Shown here piece by piece: positions 1 through 5,657 of a stretch of 7,880 nucleotides of DNA (position 1 is the first letter of the stretch; every line of letters begins with the position of its first letter). Location: assembly GCA_947258835.1 (NCBI GenBank), contig CAMYJY010000191.1, positions 1-7,880 on the forward strand, given 5' to 3'. The notes below the pieces were generated by a model that ran no database searches, was not told the origin of the DNA, and saw nothing but the letters and a program-made list of their open reading frames with translations. Source of the DNA: an uncultured Pirellulales bacterium. GTDB lineage: Bacteria; Planctomycetota; Planctomycetia; Pirellulales; Lacipirellulaceae. The position numbers and the translations under genes are program-made.

Positions 1-1
1 C

Positions 2-169
2 TTGGGGATCTGGACCAAAAGAAATGCCCCTTTTCTATGCATCGAACCTTGGTTTGGACTGGCTGACCCTACGGATCATCAGCAAGACATCTTTGCCAAA
101 GAAGGCATGTTGGTGCTGGCTCCGGACGAACAATTTTCCTGTGCTTATTCCTTGACCATCAACCACTAA
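2..169 (+). CDS. LacX-like aldose 1-epimerase family protein, C-terminal end (5' end outside window)
   Basis: An open frame enters from the left edge in phase 2 and ends at TAA 167-169, giving 55 residues. The visible part contains LGIWTK, then CIEPWFGLAD, then FAKEGMLVLAPDEQF, and ends SLTINH. The order 'GIW-K...P-CIEPW-G-AD...KEG---L-P-E-F---Y-I' is the usual C-terminus of the aldose 1-epimerase family proteins related to LacX. These are galactose-mutarotase-fold sugar epimerases thought to act on hexose or hexose-phosphate in the cytoplasm. The protein ends where the family normally ends, so this C-terminus looks intact. Substrate cannot be told from this piece. The downstream carbonic-anhydrase fragment begins directly after the stop codon in the same frame, which is odd. 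Recognition is by motif memory, not by a search. Confidence 0.72.
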   Translation: MGIWTKRNAPFLCIEPWFGLADPTDHQQDIFAKEGMLVLAPDEQFSCAYSLTINH

Positions 170-397
170 CATGGCACTTTGATTGGCATGGGGGCCATCC
201 TCATGGATCATGCGGTGGTAGCATCCAACGTCCTGGTCGCGGCCGGAGCTGTTGTCCTGGAAAACAGCCAGCTGGAGTCCGGATTTGTTTACGGTGGTGT
301 GCCTGCCAAAAAGTTGAAACCCTTAGAGCATTTCACCGAGGAGATCCAGCGGATCTCCAAGAATTACATCAAATATTCAAGTTGGTTCAAGTCGTGA
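170..397 (+). pseudogene. Gamma-carbonic anhydrase / hexapeptide-repeat transferase, C-terminal remnant
   Basis: The frame after the TAA at 167 reads HGTLIGMGAILMDHAVV, then NVLVAAGAVV, LESGFVYGGVPAKKLKPL and ISKNYIKYSSWF, ending at TGA 395-397. This is the last turns of a left-handed beta helix (IGMGA / V-AAGAVV hexapeptides) plus the 'LESG--Y-G-PAKK---L' segment and C-terminal helix of the YrdA/PaaY-type gamma-carbonic anhydrase family. Full family members are about 170 residues; only about 75 are present, and the N-terminal turns carrying the metal-ligand histidines are missing. Translation could start only at TTG 179 (72 residues) or a later codon, with no convincing ribosome site. The missing half and the abutment to the preceding gene's stop suggest a deletion remnant rather than a working enzyme. 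An assembly join is an alternative. The 'NNY--YSSWF'-type ending resembles Bacteroidetes members as I remember them. Confidence 0.6.
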
Positions 398-420
398 TTC
401 CCTACCAGGATTCGTACGTC

Positions 421-470
421 ACATCAAATATCTCACATCTGACATCACACATATCGCAACACATATCTCA
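421..470 (+). repeat. Short CACATATC / ATATCTCA direct repeats
   Basis: ACACATATC occurs at 447-455 and 459-467, and ATATCTCA at 428-435 and 463-470, with more partial CACATC copies between. The stretch is A/C/T-rich, unlike the GC-rich genes on both sides, and contains no supported gene. It lies just before the terminator-like hairpin at 471. It may be a low-complexity spacer or a set of protein-binding sites; nothing in the sequence decides this. Confidence 0.4.
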
Positions 471-502
471 AAAAGGTGGGGCTGCGCCCCAGCCTACTTT
501 TC
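471..502 (+). terminator. Rho-independent-like hairpin after the carbonic-anhydrase remnant
   Basis: GGGGC 478-482 pairs with GCCCC 486-490 around a TGC loop. The helix extends with T477-A491, and flanking AAAAG 471-475 can pair with CTTTT 497-501. A short T run follows (TACTTTTCT). The A-run, GC stem and T-run layout fits an intrinsic, possibly bidirectional terminator separating the left-edge genes from the beta-helix gene. It could also be a copy of a dispersed palindromic repeat. Confidence 0.5.
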
Positions 503-515
503 TGCAACGTGCACC

Positions 516-2327
516 TTGCGTCAAAAAAGAAAAACCCCATTACCCATGTTCGCTCCGGTCTGCTGGTCCATTGCTGTGATGCTGGTCTCTTTGCTGGGGA
601 CTCCTGCGTGCCTCGCGGGTAATTTTGAAGCCCTGACCGTGCCGGATACGAACTACGCTATCCCCACCGGCGCCGTCTTCGTCGCCACCACCGGCGACGA
701 CCGACACAGCGGTACCCAGACAAGCCCCCTACGTACAGTGGGCGCGGCCATCCGCGCGGCGCGTCCCGGCGATACGATTGTTCTCCGCGCGGGCACCTAC
801 CGAGAAGGGGATTATGCTTTTTCCAAACCCCTCACGCTGCAGCCCTTTCCCCACGAAACCGTCTGGATCAAAGGCAGCCAAAAAATCACCGCCTGGGCCC
901 CCGCAGGGGCCTACTGGTGCCACACGCCTTGGAAACATGAATTCGATTCGCAGACCCACGATCCTGGTGCGATCGATCCAAAATTCCCCCACGCCGGCAA
1001 GCCGGAGATGGTGTTCGTGGATGGCCAGCCGCTGACCCAAGTGGGCAGCTTGGACGAAATGACCGACCACACCTTCTACGTGGATGATGCGACAGACACA
1101 CTCACCATCGGCCTCGATCCCACCGACCGCTTGGTCGAAGCCGCCGTGCATCAGCAGGCACTCCGCAGCGTGACGGCCCAGGCCTCAGGCACGAAAATCC
1201 GCGGTCTGGGCTTCATGCACTATGCCACGCCCCGCCTGGCCGGCACGCTGCAGGCCGACGGCAACCAAACTACTTTTGAAAACAATACCGTCGCTTGGGG
1301 CGCCTCGCGAGGCTTGGCCCTGTACCACACCCCCCACGCCGTCGTCACCGGCAACACCTTGATCTACCATGGTCTGATGGGACTGGGAGCCCATCGCTGC
1401 CCAGGACTGGTACTGCGGAAGAACCGTTTCGCGGCCAATAACCAAGCACGTTTTGTCCAGGACGGCCCCGCAGCCGAAGCCTCGGGGGCCAAGATCACCG
1501 CGTCCGGCAACCTCCACATCCGCGGCAATATCTTTGAGGACAACCTGGCCACGGGCCTCTGGCTGGATCTTTCGGTGCACGATGCCACCATCGTCGGCAA
1601 TACGGCGCGTCACAACAAAAACTTTGGCATCTTTTGCGAGCTTTCCGCACGCGCCATCCTGGTCGGCAATATCGTCCTGGGCAACCAGGACGCCGGCATC
1701 GCTCTCAGCAACGCTGCGCACATCCAGGTCTACAACAATACCTTGGCAGACAATGCCATCAACTTGGCTGTTTTCGATGACGCACGCGTCAACACCGACC
1801 CCGCCCAAGTGGCTCAAGGCATCACCTGGATCACCAGCCATGTCACGCTCCGGAACAATATCTTTTCCCATACCAAAAATATATGTGGTCGTTCGTCTGA
1901 GCCGGCGGCCGCCGACCGCGCGTTACTCTACGTCCGTGACTTCAACTCCACGCCGCGACAAGCAGCCGACACCATGATTCACGCTGCCGATTGCAACGCC
2001 TACTACCGCGAACTCTCGCATTGCCCCTCCGTCCTCATTGCCTGGGGACGCAGCCACGGCCAGCAGGCATTTAAGAAGCTGGCTGAATTCCAGGCTGGCA
2101 CCGGCCTGGAGCAGCGGGGACTGGGCAGCGACGATATCCCCAACCCGTTTTTCCATGACCCATCCCAAGGAGACTACCGTCTGCTGGAAAACAGCCCGGC
2201 GCGAGGTGCCGGCGCGGCCTTGCCGGCGGACGTCGCCTCGGCCTGGGGGCTCCCCCATGATGTGCCGGTTGATCTGGGAGCCTGGCAGTCGTCCGGACGT
2301 GAAGCCCACGGTCATGACTCCAACTGA
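516..2327 (+). CDS. Exported right-handed parallel beta-helix repeat protein
   Basis: The 603-residue product begins with a signal peptide: charged n-region (RQKRK, residues 2-6), hydrophobic core about 12-30 and likely cleavage after CLA (about 34). Residues 54-97 read VFVATTGDDRHSGT...SPLRTVGAAIRAARPGDTIVLRAGTY, the DUF1565-like opening of secreted beta-helix proteins. From about residue 215 to 450 there is a ladder of GNT, KNRF, GNIF, GNTARHN, GNIV, NNTLADN and NNIF rungs typical of the parallel beta helix of pectate-lyase-like and periplasmic polysaccharide-binding or lyase proteins. The end (from about 552, GDYRLLENSPARGAG...DLGAW) is the usual closing cap of this group. The substrate is unknown and no catalytic set can be assigned. 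TTG 516 is chosen because it supplies the basic n-region; ATG 546 (593 residues) is the alternative. Neither has a clear ribosome site. There is no obvious functional link to the chemosensory genes. Confidence 0.85.
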   Translation: MRQKRKTPLPMFAPVCWSIAVMLVSLLGTPACLAGNFEALTVPDTNYAIPTGAVFVATTGDDRHSGTQTSPLRTVGAAIRAARPGDTIVLRAGTYREGDYAFSKPLTLQPFPHETVWIKGSQKITAWAPAGAYWCHTPWKHEFDSQTHDPGAIDPKFPHAGKPEMVFVDGQPLTQVGSLDEMTDHTFYVDDATDTLTIGLDPTDRLVEAAVHQQALRSVTAQASGTKIRGLGFMHYATPRLAGTLQADGNQTTFENNTVAWGASRGLALYHTPHAVVTGNTLIYHGLMGLGAHRCPGLVLRKNRFAANNQARFVQDGPAAEASGAKITASGNLHIRGNIFEDNLATGLWLDLSVHDATIVGNTARHNKNFGIFCELSARAILVGNIVLGNQDAGIALSNAAHIQVYNNTLADNAINLAVFDDARVNTDPAQVAQGITWITSHVTLRNNIFSHTKNICGRSSEPAAADRALLYVRDFNSTPRQAADTMIHAADCNAYYRELSHCPSVLIAWGRSHGQQAFKKLAEFQAGTGLEQRGLGSDDIPNPFFHDPSQGDYRLLENSPARGAGAALPADVASAWGLPHDVPVDLGAWQSSGREAHGHDSN

Positions 2328-2337
2328 GTCGTTGAGG

Positions 2338-2353
2338 GTTGCGTTTTTGCAAC
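2338..2353 (+). terminator. Weak hairpin after the beta-helix gene
   Basis: GTTGC 2338-2342 pairs with GCAAC 2349-2353 around a GTTTTT loop, 10 bases after the stop of the beta-helix gene. The T run is in the loop and not downstream, so this is a poor intrinsic terminator. It may only protect the mRNA end. Confidence 0.2.
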
Positions 2354-2431
2354 ACGGTTGACTTCTCGACACATCCGCCCTCCGCTGCGTCTCTTTTCCG
2401 CCTCACACGCCTCTTGATCCCGCTGCTGCCA

Positions 2432-2462
2432 GGGCCAAGGCCGCCGAGGGGCCAAGACCGCC
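2432..2462 (+). repeat. 14-base direct repeat, one mismatch
   Basis: GGGCCAAGGCCGCC (2432-2445) is repeated as GGGCCAAGACCGCC (2449-2462), so the period is 17 bases. It lies about 70 bases upstream of the candidate promoter. It could be a paired binding site or a simple duplication. Confidence 0.45.
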
Positions 2463-2530
2463 AGGCATAAACTCCGCGGCCTGTTGGCTCTTGGCAGGCA
2501 CCTGAAAATATCTCCTCCCTGTGGAAAATT

Positions 2531-2558
2531 TTGACATATCCTTCAGCAGGGCTACTAG
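2531..2558 (+). promoter_or_regulatory. Candidate sigma-70-type promoter of the chemosensory operon
   Basis: A perfect TTGACA -35 hexamer (2531-2536) sits in an AT-rich patch containing AAAATTTT. A 16-base spacer leads to TACTAG (2553-2558), a weak -10 that matches the consensus at only three positions. It would give a leader of about 200 bases before the cheY-like start at 2766. The -10 quality makes the call tentative. Confidence 0.3.
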
Positions 2559-2633
2559 CCAAACCCAGAACCTCGGGGAAGTGTCCAGCAGTCAGAAAAG
2601 ACGGCAGCACCAGACGGTTTTGGGACGCGCAGT

Positions 2634-2692
2634 AAAACGCGCGCGGCGATTACCGAAGCCTGCACGGCGAGTGAGCCGAGCGCTGGCGTTTT
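2634..2692 (+). promoter_or_regulatory. Potential branched RNA structure in the operon leader
   Basis: AAAACGC (2634-2640) can pair with GCGTTTT (2686-2692), extended by GCGC 2641-2644 with GCGC 2680-2683 past a two-base bulge. Inside is a hairpin CGGC-GAGTGA-GCCG (2665-2678). It lies 73 bases before the receiver gene start. No known riboswitch class is recognised and the pairing was found by eye only. Confidence 0.3.
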
Positions 2693-2754
2693 GCTCGCAA
2701 AAGGCCCCAGCTGCTGGTCGCTCGAACTGCATTCGCCGTGCATGGATCAATCCT

Positions 2755-2758
2755 GGAA
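2755..2758 (+). promoter_or_regulatory. Ribosome binding site that sets the receiver start at 2766
   Basis: GGAA lies seven bases before ATG 2766. The longer in-frame starts (TTG 2691, ATG 2742) would add residues upstream of the normal receiver-domain beginning, so 2766 is preferred. Confidence 0.5.
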
Positions 2759-2765
2759 TCTGAAA

Positions 2766-3170
2766 ATGTCGAAACAAATCGCACTCGTTGTGGACGACAG
2801 TCGTACGATCCGGCTTCATATTCAACAAATACTGTCCGATGCGGGATTTGAGGTGGTCACCGCGGAAGACGGTTGGCAGGCAATCCAACAGCTCGAACAA
2901 GTGGATCCGTGTGTGATGGTGCTGGATATCGTCATGCCCAGGCTGGATGGCTATGGAGTCTGCAAGGAACTGGAACGTTTTGGGCCGCGTTTTAAAAAAT
3001 TGCCCATCGTCTTTTTGACTTCCATTGAATCACACGCGATGGAATTATTGGGACACGAATATGGTACGTACCTGAAAAAACCCGTCGGAAAAAAAGAGCT
3101 GCTCACAGCGATTGCCTCCCTGCTGGAAAACCTGGCCAGCAACCTAGAAGTTCAGCGCGTGCCATCGTGA
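2766..3170 (+). CDS. Stand-alone CheY-like response regulator
   Basis: This 134-residue protein is a single receiver (REC) domain with no output domain. The acidic pocket is D10-D11 (IALVVDDS), the phospho-acceptor is D54 (VMVLDIVMP), the switch threonine is T85 (IVFLTS) and the conserved lysine is K105 (KKP). All residues needed for phosphotransfer are present. Its length is usual for the CheY/PilG/PilH group. As first gene of the operon it is the probable phosphate acceptor from the CheA encoded at 5658, acting in the cytoplasm on a motor, pilus or other target not visible here. The start at ATG 2766 has GGAA seven bases upstream. A 25-residue N-terminal extension from TTG 2691 is possible but does not look like part of the fold. 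CheY and PilG-type roles cannot be told apart from sequence alone. Confidence 0.9.
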   Translation: MSKQIALVVDDSRTIRLHIQQILSDAGFEVVTAEDGWQAIQQLEQVDPCVMVLDIVMPRLDGYGVCKELERFGPRFKKLPIVFLTSIESHAMELLGHEYGTYLKKPVGKKELLTAIASLLENLASNLEVQRVPS

Positions 3171-3215
3171 CTTGCTGTGCGCCTGCGCGCTGCCAGTAAA
3201 TCTCGTGAGCATCCC

Positions 3216-3229
3216 GAGGCTCCCGCCTC
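3216..3229 (+). promoter_or_regulatory. Small hairpin before the small-protein gene
   Basis: GAGGC 3216-3220 and GCCTC 3225-3229 form a five-pair stem with a TCCC loop. It covers the GAGG that would serve as ribosome site for ATG 3230, which favours the next ATG at 3245. Confidence 0.3.
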
Positions 3230-3231
3230 AT

Positions 3232-3236
3232 GAAGG
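3232..3236 (+). promoter_or_regulatory. Ribosome binding site favouring start 3245
   Basis: GAAGG ends eight bases before ATG 3245, a good Shine-Dalgarno distance. The competing ATG at 3230 has its own GAGG, but inside a hairpin. Confidence 0.5.
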
Positions 3237-3244
3237 TTACAATC

Positions 3245-3553
3245 ATGAATCAATCCCCAGAAAACACCGGCCTGTTGGAAATTGATATCGAACAATGGCG
3301 CCGTGATGTTCAGACCTTTGTCGAGATGACGAAACAGGAACTCTCCTCCATTCACGACCAACTGGCCTCAGGTTTCACCTCCGGCCCCCAAAACACCAGA
3401 CCGCGGGAGCCCGCATCCACCGGATCCGCAACCTGGAGAGCGCCCGACACGACAGCGGAAAATCAGCCAGCCCCCGACAAAACAAAGACCCAAGAACACC
3501 TGGCTCAACTGAAACAAAAACTAGCAGATAAGATTAAGGCGAGCGGCAGGTAA
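3245..3553 (+). CDS. Small hypothetical protein within chemosensory operon
   Basis: This 102-residue protein is not a family I recognise. It has three parts: an N-terminal segment of about 45 residues (LLEIDIEQWRRDVQTFVEMTKQELSSIHDQL) predicted helical; a Pro/Thr/Ser/Ala-rich central linker (about 46-80); and a C-terminal charged helix (EHLAQLKQKLADKIKA), possibly a short coiled coil. It has no signal peptide, TM helix, CheW or receiver motifs, and no CheZ/CheC signature. It sits between the receiver and cheW genes, 74 bases after the former, so a cytoplasmic role as an accessory, scaffold or phosphatase-like partner is an inference from position only. The start at 3245 is chosen for its GAAGG site; ATG 3230 adds five residues. 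Its stop codon lies inside a strong hairpin (3543-3568). Confidence 0.7.
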   Translation: MNQSPENTGLLEIDIEQWRRDVQTFVEMTKQELSSIHDQLASGFTSGPQNTRPREPASTGSATWRAPDTTAENQPAPDKTKTQEHLAQLKQKLADKIKASGR

Positions 3554-3568
3554 GTTTTTACCTGCCGC
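3543..3568 (+). terminator. Perfect 11-bp hairpin across the small-protein stop codon
   Basis: GCGGCAGGTAA (3543-3553) is perfectly complementary to TTACCTGCCGC (3558-3568) with a GTTT loop. The TAA stop of the small protein is the end of the left arm. There is no T run after it, so it is not a standard intrinsic terminator. It may be an attenuator, a processing site or mRNA stabiliser that lowers cheW-mcp-cheA expression relative to the two upstream genes. Confidence 0.5.
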
Positions 3569-3652
3569 GTGATCGAAAATCCCAGCGAAGCCAATCCATT
3601 GGGCTGTCGATGGGTAAGTTCTCATCTGCCCAACCCCATAGACGCGAACGCC

Positions 3653-4225
3653 ATGAGTAACCTGAATCTCGACGACGCGAAAAAATTCTGCGTCTTCCAT
3701 AGCAACGATAGCTGGTTTGGCTTGCCCTGTTTGAAGATCCATCGCATCATTCCACGACCACAAATCACCGTCGTGCCCTACAGCGATCCGATCCTCCGCG
3801 GGGTTTGCCATGCCCACAATGAATTTATCCCCATCGCCAGCCTACGTTCGCTGCTAGGAGCCTCAAACGCACCGGAAGGTTCCAGCGACCAGGAGGGATG
3901 GCAGGACCAGGCGGTTATGGGGCCAGCAGGAAATATCCGAGATGATTCCAGTGAGGTGGAAAGTCAACTGATGATCTTGCCAGGTCCCCAGGGTTCCTGG
4001 GGATTGCTCATCGATCGGGCCGTCGGCTTGGCCGATCTGGAAACATCTTACATTTCATCGTTTGCTCCGACCGAAGACCACCAGTGGTCGACGGTCGTCG
4101 TGGGATCTGCCTCCTATGCAAATCACGTGTTGCAAGTGCTGGATCCAGACGCGATCTACCGCTACGTAGTCCATTTATTAGAGGACTACTGGCTCCAGGC
4201 GACTGAATTAGAAACCGCAGTTTAA
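3653..4225 (+). CDS. CheW-like chemosensory adaptor
   Basis: This 190-residue protein is a CheW/PilI-type SH3-like adaptor that couples the MCP to CheA in the cytoplasm. The N-terminal strand and signature read KKFCVFHSNDSWFGLPCLKIHRIIPRP, followed by VPYSDPILRGVCHAHNEFIPIASLRSLL, matching the family pattern 'F.....-G-P-----I-P-P...--G-CH--NEF-P---L'. A polar insert (GASNAPEGSSDQEG, about 68-100) separates the two halves. The second half (LMILPGPQGSWGLLIDRAVGL) and the final helix (YRYVVHLLEDYW) complete the fold. ATG 3653 is chosen because homology starts there. An in-frame GTG at 3569 would add 28 residues but directly follows the 3543-3568 hairpin and has no ribosome site. The MCP gene follows after 18 bases. 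CheW versus PilI subtype is not decided by sequence. Confidence 0.85.
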   Translation: MSNLNLDDAKKFCVFHSNDSWFGLPCLKIHRIIPRPQITVVPYSDPILRGVCHAHNEFIPIASLRSLLGASNAPEGSSDQEGWQDQAVMGPAGNIRDDSSEVESQLMILPGPQGSWGLLIDRAVGLADLETSYISSFAPTEDHQWSTVVVGSASYANHVLQVLDPDAIYRYVVHLLEDYWLQATELETAV

Positions 4226-4243
4226 TCCGGAGTTCAAAGAGAC

Positions 4244-5620
4244 ATGCGAATTCTCCACGCCATGATGGTTTTGACTGGAACGGGCATTGCCCTGGGAGGC
4301 CTCTGCTGCGCGGCGCTGCAGCAGCTGGGATGGGGGGCGGCCCTGGGCTGCGCGCTGGGCGCGACCGCCGTGCTGGCCGTGGCATTTTGGTGGGCGCGGC
4401 GCCGTCTGCAAAAATCGGTCCAGCAGCTAGAAAAAATCCTGAAATCCCTGCAGCAGGACAACCCGCCGCAGACAGATCTCCGTACGGGACTCGCGGATTT
4501 TGACCGCCTGGCACGTAGCGTGCAACAGGCCGTGGGCAACTTGCAGAGCAAACATCGGGCGCAACTGGAACAACGCAGCGCCGCACAACAGGATCTAGAA
4601 CACGTGCGGGATTTGCTCACGCGCATCGATCGACGCAGCACCTACCGAGCTTCTCCGGGCGAGACCACCACGATCGTCGACCAACTCAAACATCTGCTGC
4701 GTGGTTATGGCAATGATTTCGATACGAGTGCCAAACAGGCCGTGGCTTGCGCTCGGGAAATTAGCCGCTGTGCCGAGCAACTGGTGTCGGGTGCCGACCA
4801 GCAAACAGAGAACGTAAGCCGCACGGCCCAGCTGCTCGACGGCATCTCCAACCAACTGCTGGCATCCGCGGAATGTGCCGAGAGTGCCACCGCAGCGTCT
4901 TCCCAAGCGCGGGGATCCGCCGCTGCCGGACTGAGTGCGCTGGAGGAAATTGTGAATGCTCTGGATGCCATGCGGCATCATGTCGGCAGCCGGGAACGAA
5001 AACTTCAAGTCCTGGGTCAGCATTCCCGCGAGATCGGTTCCATCGTCGAGTCGATTGGTGCTTTGTTGTCGCGGACGGATTTGTTGGCCTTGAATGCCTC
5101 CATCGAATCGGTACGGGCAGGCGAGCACGGACGCGGCTTCGCCCTGGTCGCGGAAGAAGTTCGCGCCCTGTCCGAACAATCGGCTCAAGCCGTGATGGAT
5201 ATTACTTCGCGCATCGAGCTGATTCAGATGGAAACGCAAGAGTCCATTTCCGTCGCCGCGGGTGAGCACGAACAAATGCAACAGCTCATCAAACGCCTGT
5301 CTGCCGCGCTCTCCAGTTTGGAAACGGTCGGCCAGGCAACCCATGAGTGCGTGGCGACCGTCGCCGAAATATCGAGTCGCTCCCAAGATCAACTGAAGCT
5401 GCTGCAGGATGTGGTGGAGGAAATGGATCAGTCCACCGATGTGGCCAAAGGGAATCGCGTCCAAGCGGAAGGTGTCAGCTGGACTACAAAAACCATGCAA
5501 CAAATTGGCGACCAACTAGAAAATCGGGCCCGCGCATTTCGCGAGTGGGACTCGACTGCCAATCAGCCCGCCCCGCTGACTCCACCCGTTATTTCCGAAC
5601 CGACATCCGTTGGTGCCTAA
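4244..5620 (+). CDS. Methyl-accepting chemotaxis-like protein with two TM helices and no ectodomain
   Basis: This 458-residue receptor has TM helices at about 4-25 and 30-50 joined by about four residues (QQLG), then a positive stop (RRR 52-54). There is thus no real periplasmic sensor domain, so it would sense through the membrane, cytoplasmically or via a partner. Residues 55-130 are charged helices that could be a HAMP-like or coiled-coil linker; no clear HAMP consensus. The rest is the MCP signalling coiled coil. The conserved hairpin tip begins around R277: RTDLLALNASIESVRAGEHGRGF...VAEEVRALSEQSA, which contacts CheA and CheW. No CheR-tethering pentapeptide is seen at the C-terminus (ends EPTSVGA). 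GGAG at 4229-4232 is a plausible ribosome site. It follows cheW by 18 bases and precedes cheA by 37, so the three are probably co-transcribed. Confidence 0.9.
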   Translation: MRILHAMMVLTGTGIALGGLCCAALQQLGWGAALGCALGATAVLAVAFWWARRRLQKSVQQLEKILKSLQQDNPPQTDLRTGLADFDRLARSVQQAVGNLQSKHRAQLEQRSAAQQDLEHVRDLLTRIDRRSTYRASPGETTTIVDQLKHLLRGYGNDFDTSAKQAVACAREISRCAEQLVSGADQQTENVSRTAQLLDGISNQLLASAECAESATAASSQARGSAAAGLSALEEIVNALDAMRHHVGSRERKLQVLGQHSREIGSIVESIGALLSRTDLLALNASIESVRAGEHGRGFALVAEEVRALSEQSAQAVMDITSRIELIQMETQESISVAAGEHEQMQQLIKRLSAALSSLETVGQATHECVATVAEISSRSQDQLKLLQDVVEEMDQSTDVAKGNRVQAEGVSWTTKTMQQIGDQLENRARAFREWDSTANQPAPLTPPVISEPTSVGA

Positions 5621-5642
5621 CCGTCAGCCGGTGACGCGCACA

Positions 5643-5648
5643 GAGGAA
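5643..5648 (+). promoter_or_regulatory. Ribosome binding site of cheA
   Basis: GAGGAA lies nine bases before ATG 5658, the clearest Shine-Dalgarno site in the window. It supports 5658 as the start and so the long N-terminal extension. Confidence 0.6.
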
Positions 5649-5657
5649 TAATCGTCC

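Larger units (their letters stand above)
2328..2765. other. Gene-free spacer between beta-helix gene and chemosensory operon
   Basis: I see no convincing coding frame on either strand: the ORFs here are short, lack recognisable motifs and overlap the flanking gene ends. The spacer holds a weak hairpin just after the beta-helix stop, a 14-base direct repeat, a candidate sigma-70-type promoter at 2531-2558, a possible branched RNA fold at 2634-2692 and an AT-stem hairpin at 2689-2702. It is therefore best read as the 3' end of one unit plus the promoter and leader of the chemosensory operon. Confidence 0.6.

Noticed and set aside
382..579. Small + strand ORF of 65 codons between the remnant and the beta-helix gene
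   Set aside because: It runs through the AC-rich repeats and the terminator-like hairpin, and its peptide shows no family features.
1185..1871. Reverse-strand frame (228 codons) opposite the beta-helix gene
   Set aside because: The + strand shows a clear Asn-ladder beta helix; the antisense frame is a by-product of its repeats.
2470..2500. Sigma-54 promoter suggested by TTGGCTC-TTGGCA
   Set aside because: The TGGC and GC elements are not at the required -24/-12 spacing.
2521..2763. 80-codon + strand ORF in the spacer before the receiver gene
   Set aside because: Composition is Arg-rich with no motif, it overlaps the candidate promoter and leader structure, and it lacks a ribosome site.
3569..3652. 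N-terminal extension of CheW from GTG 3569
   Set aside because: It abuts the hairpin with no ribosome site and the added residues do not resemble CheW; ATG 3653 fits the family start.
4595..5515. Long reverse-strand frame (306 codons) opposite the MCP gene
   Set aside because: It mirrors the codon structure of a well-supported MCP and its translation shows no domain or plausible start context.
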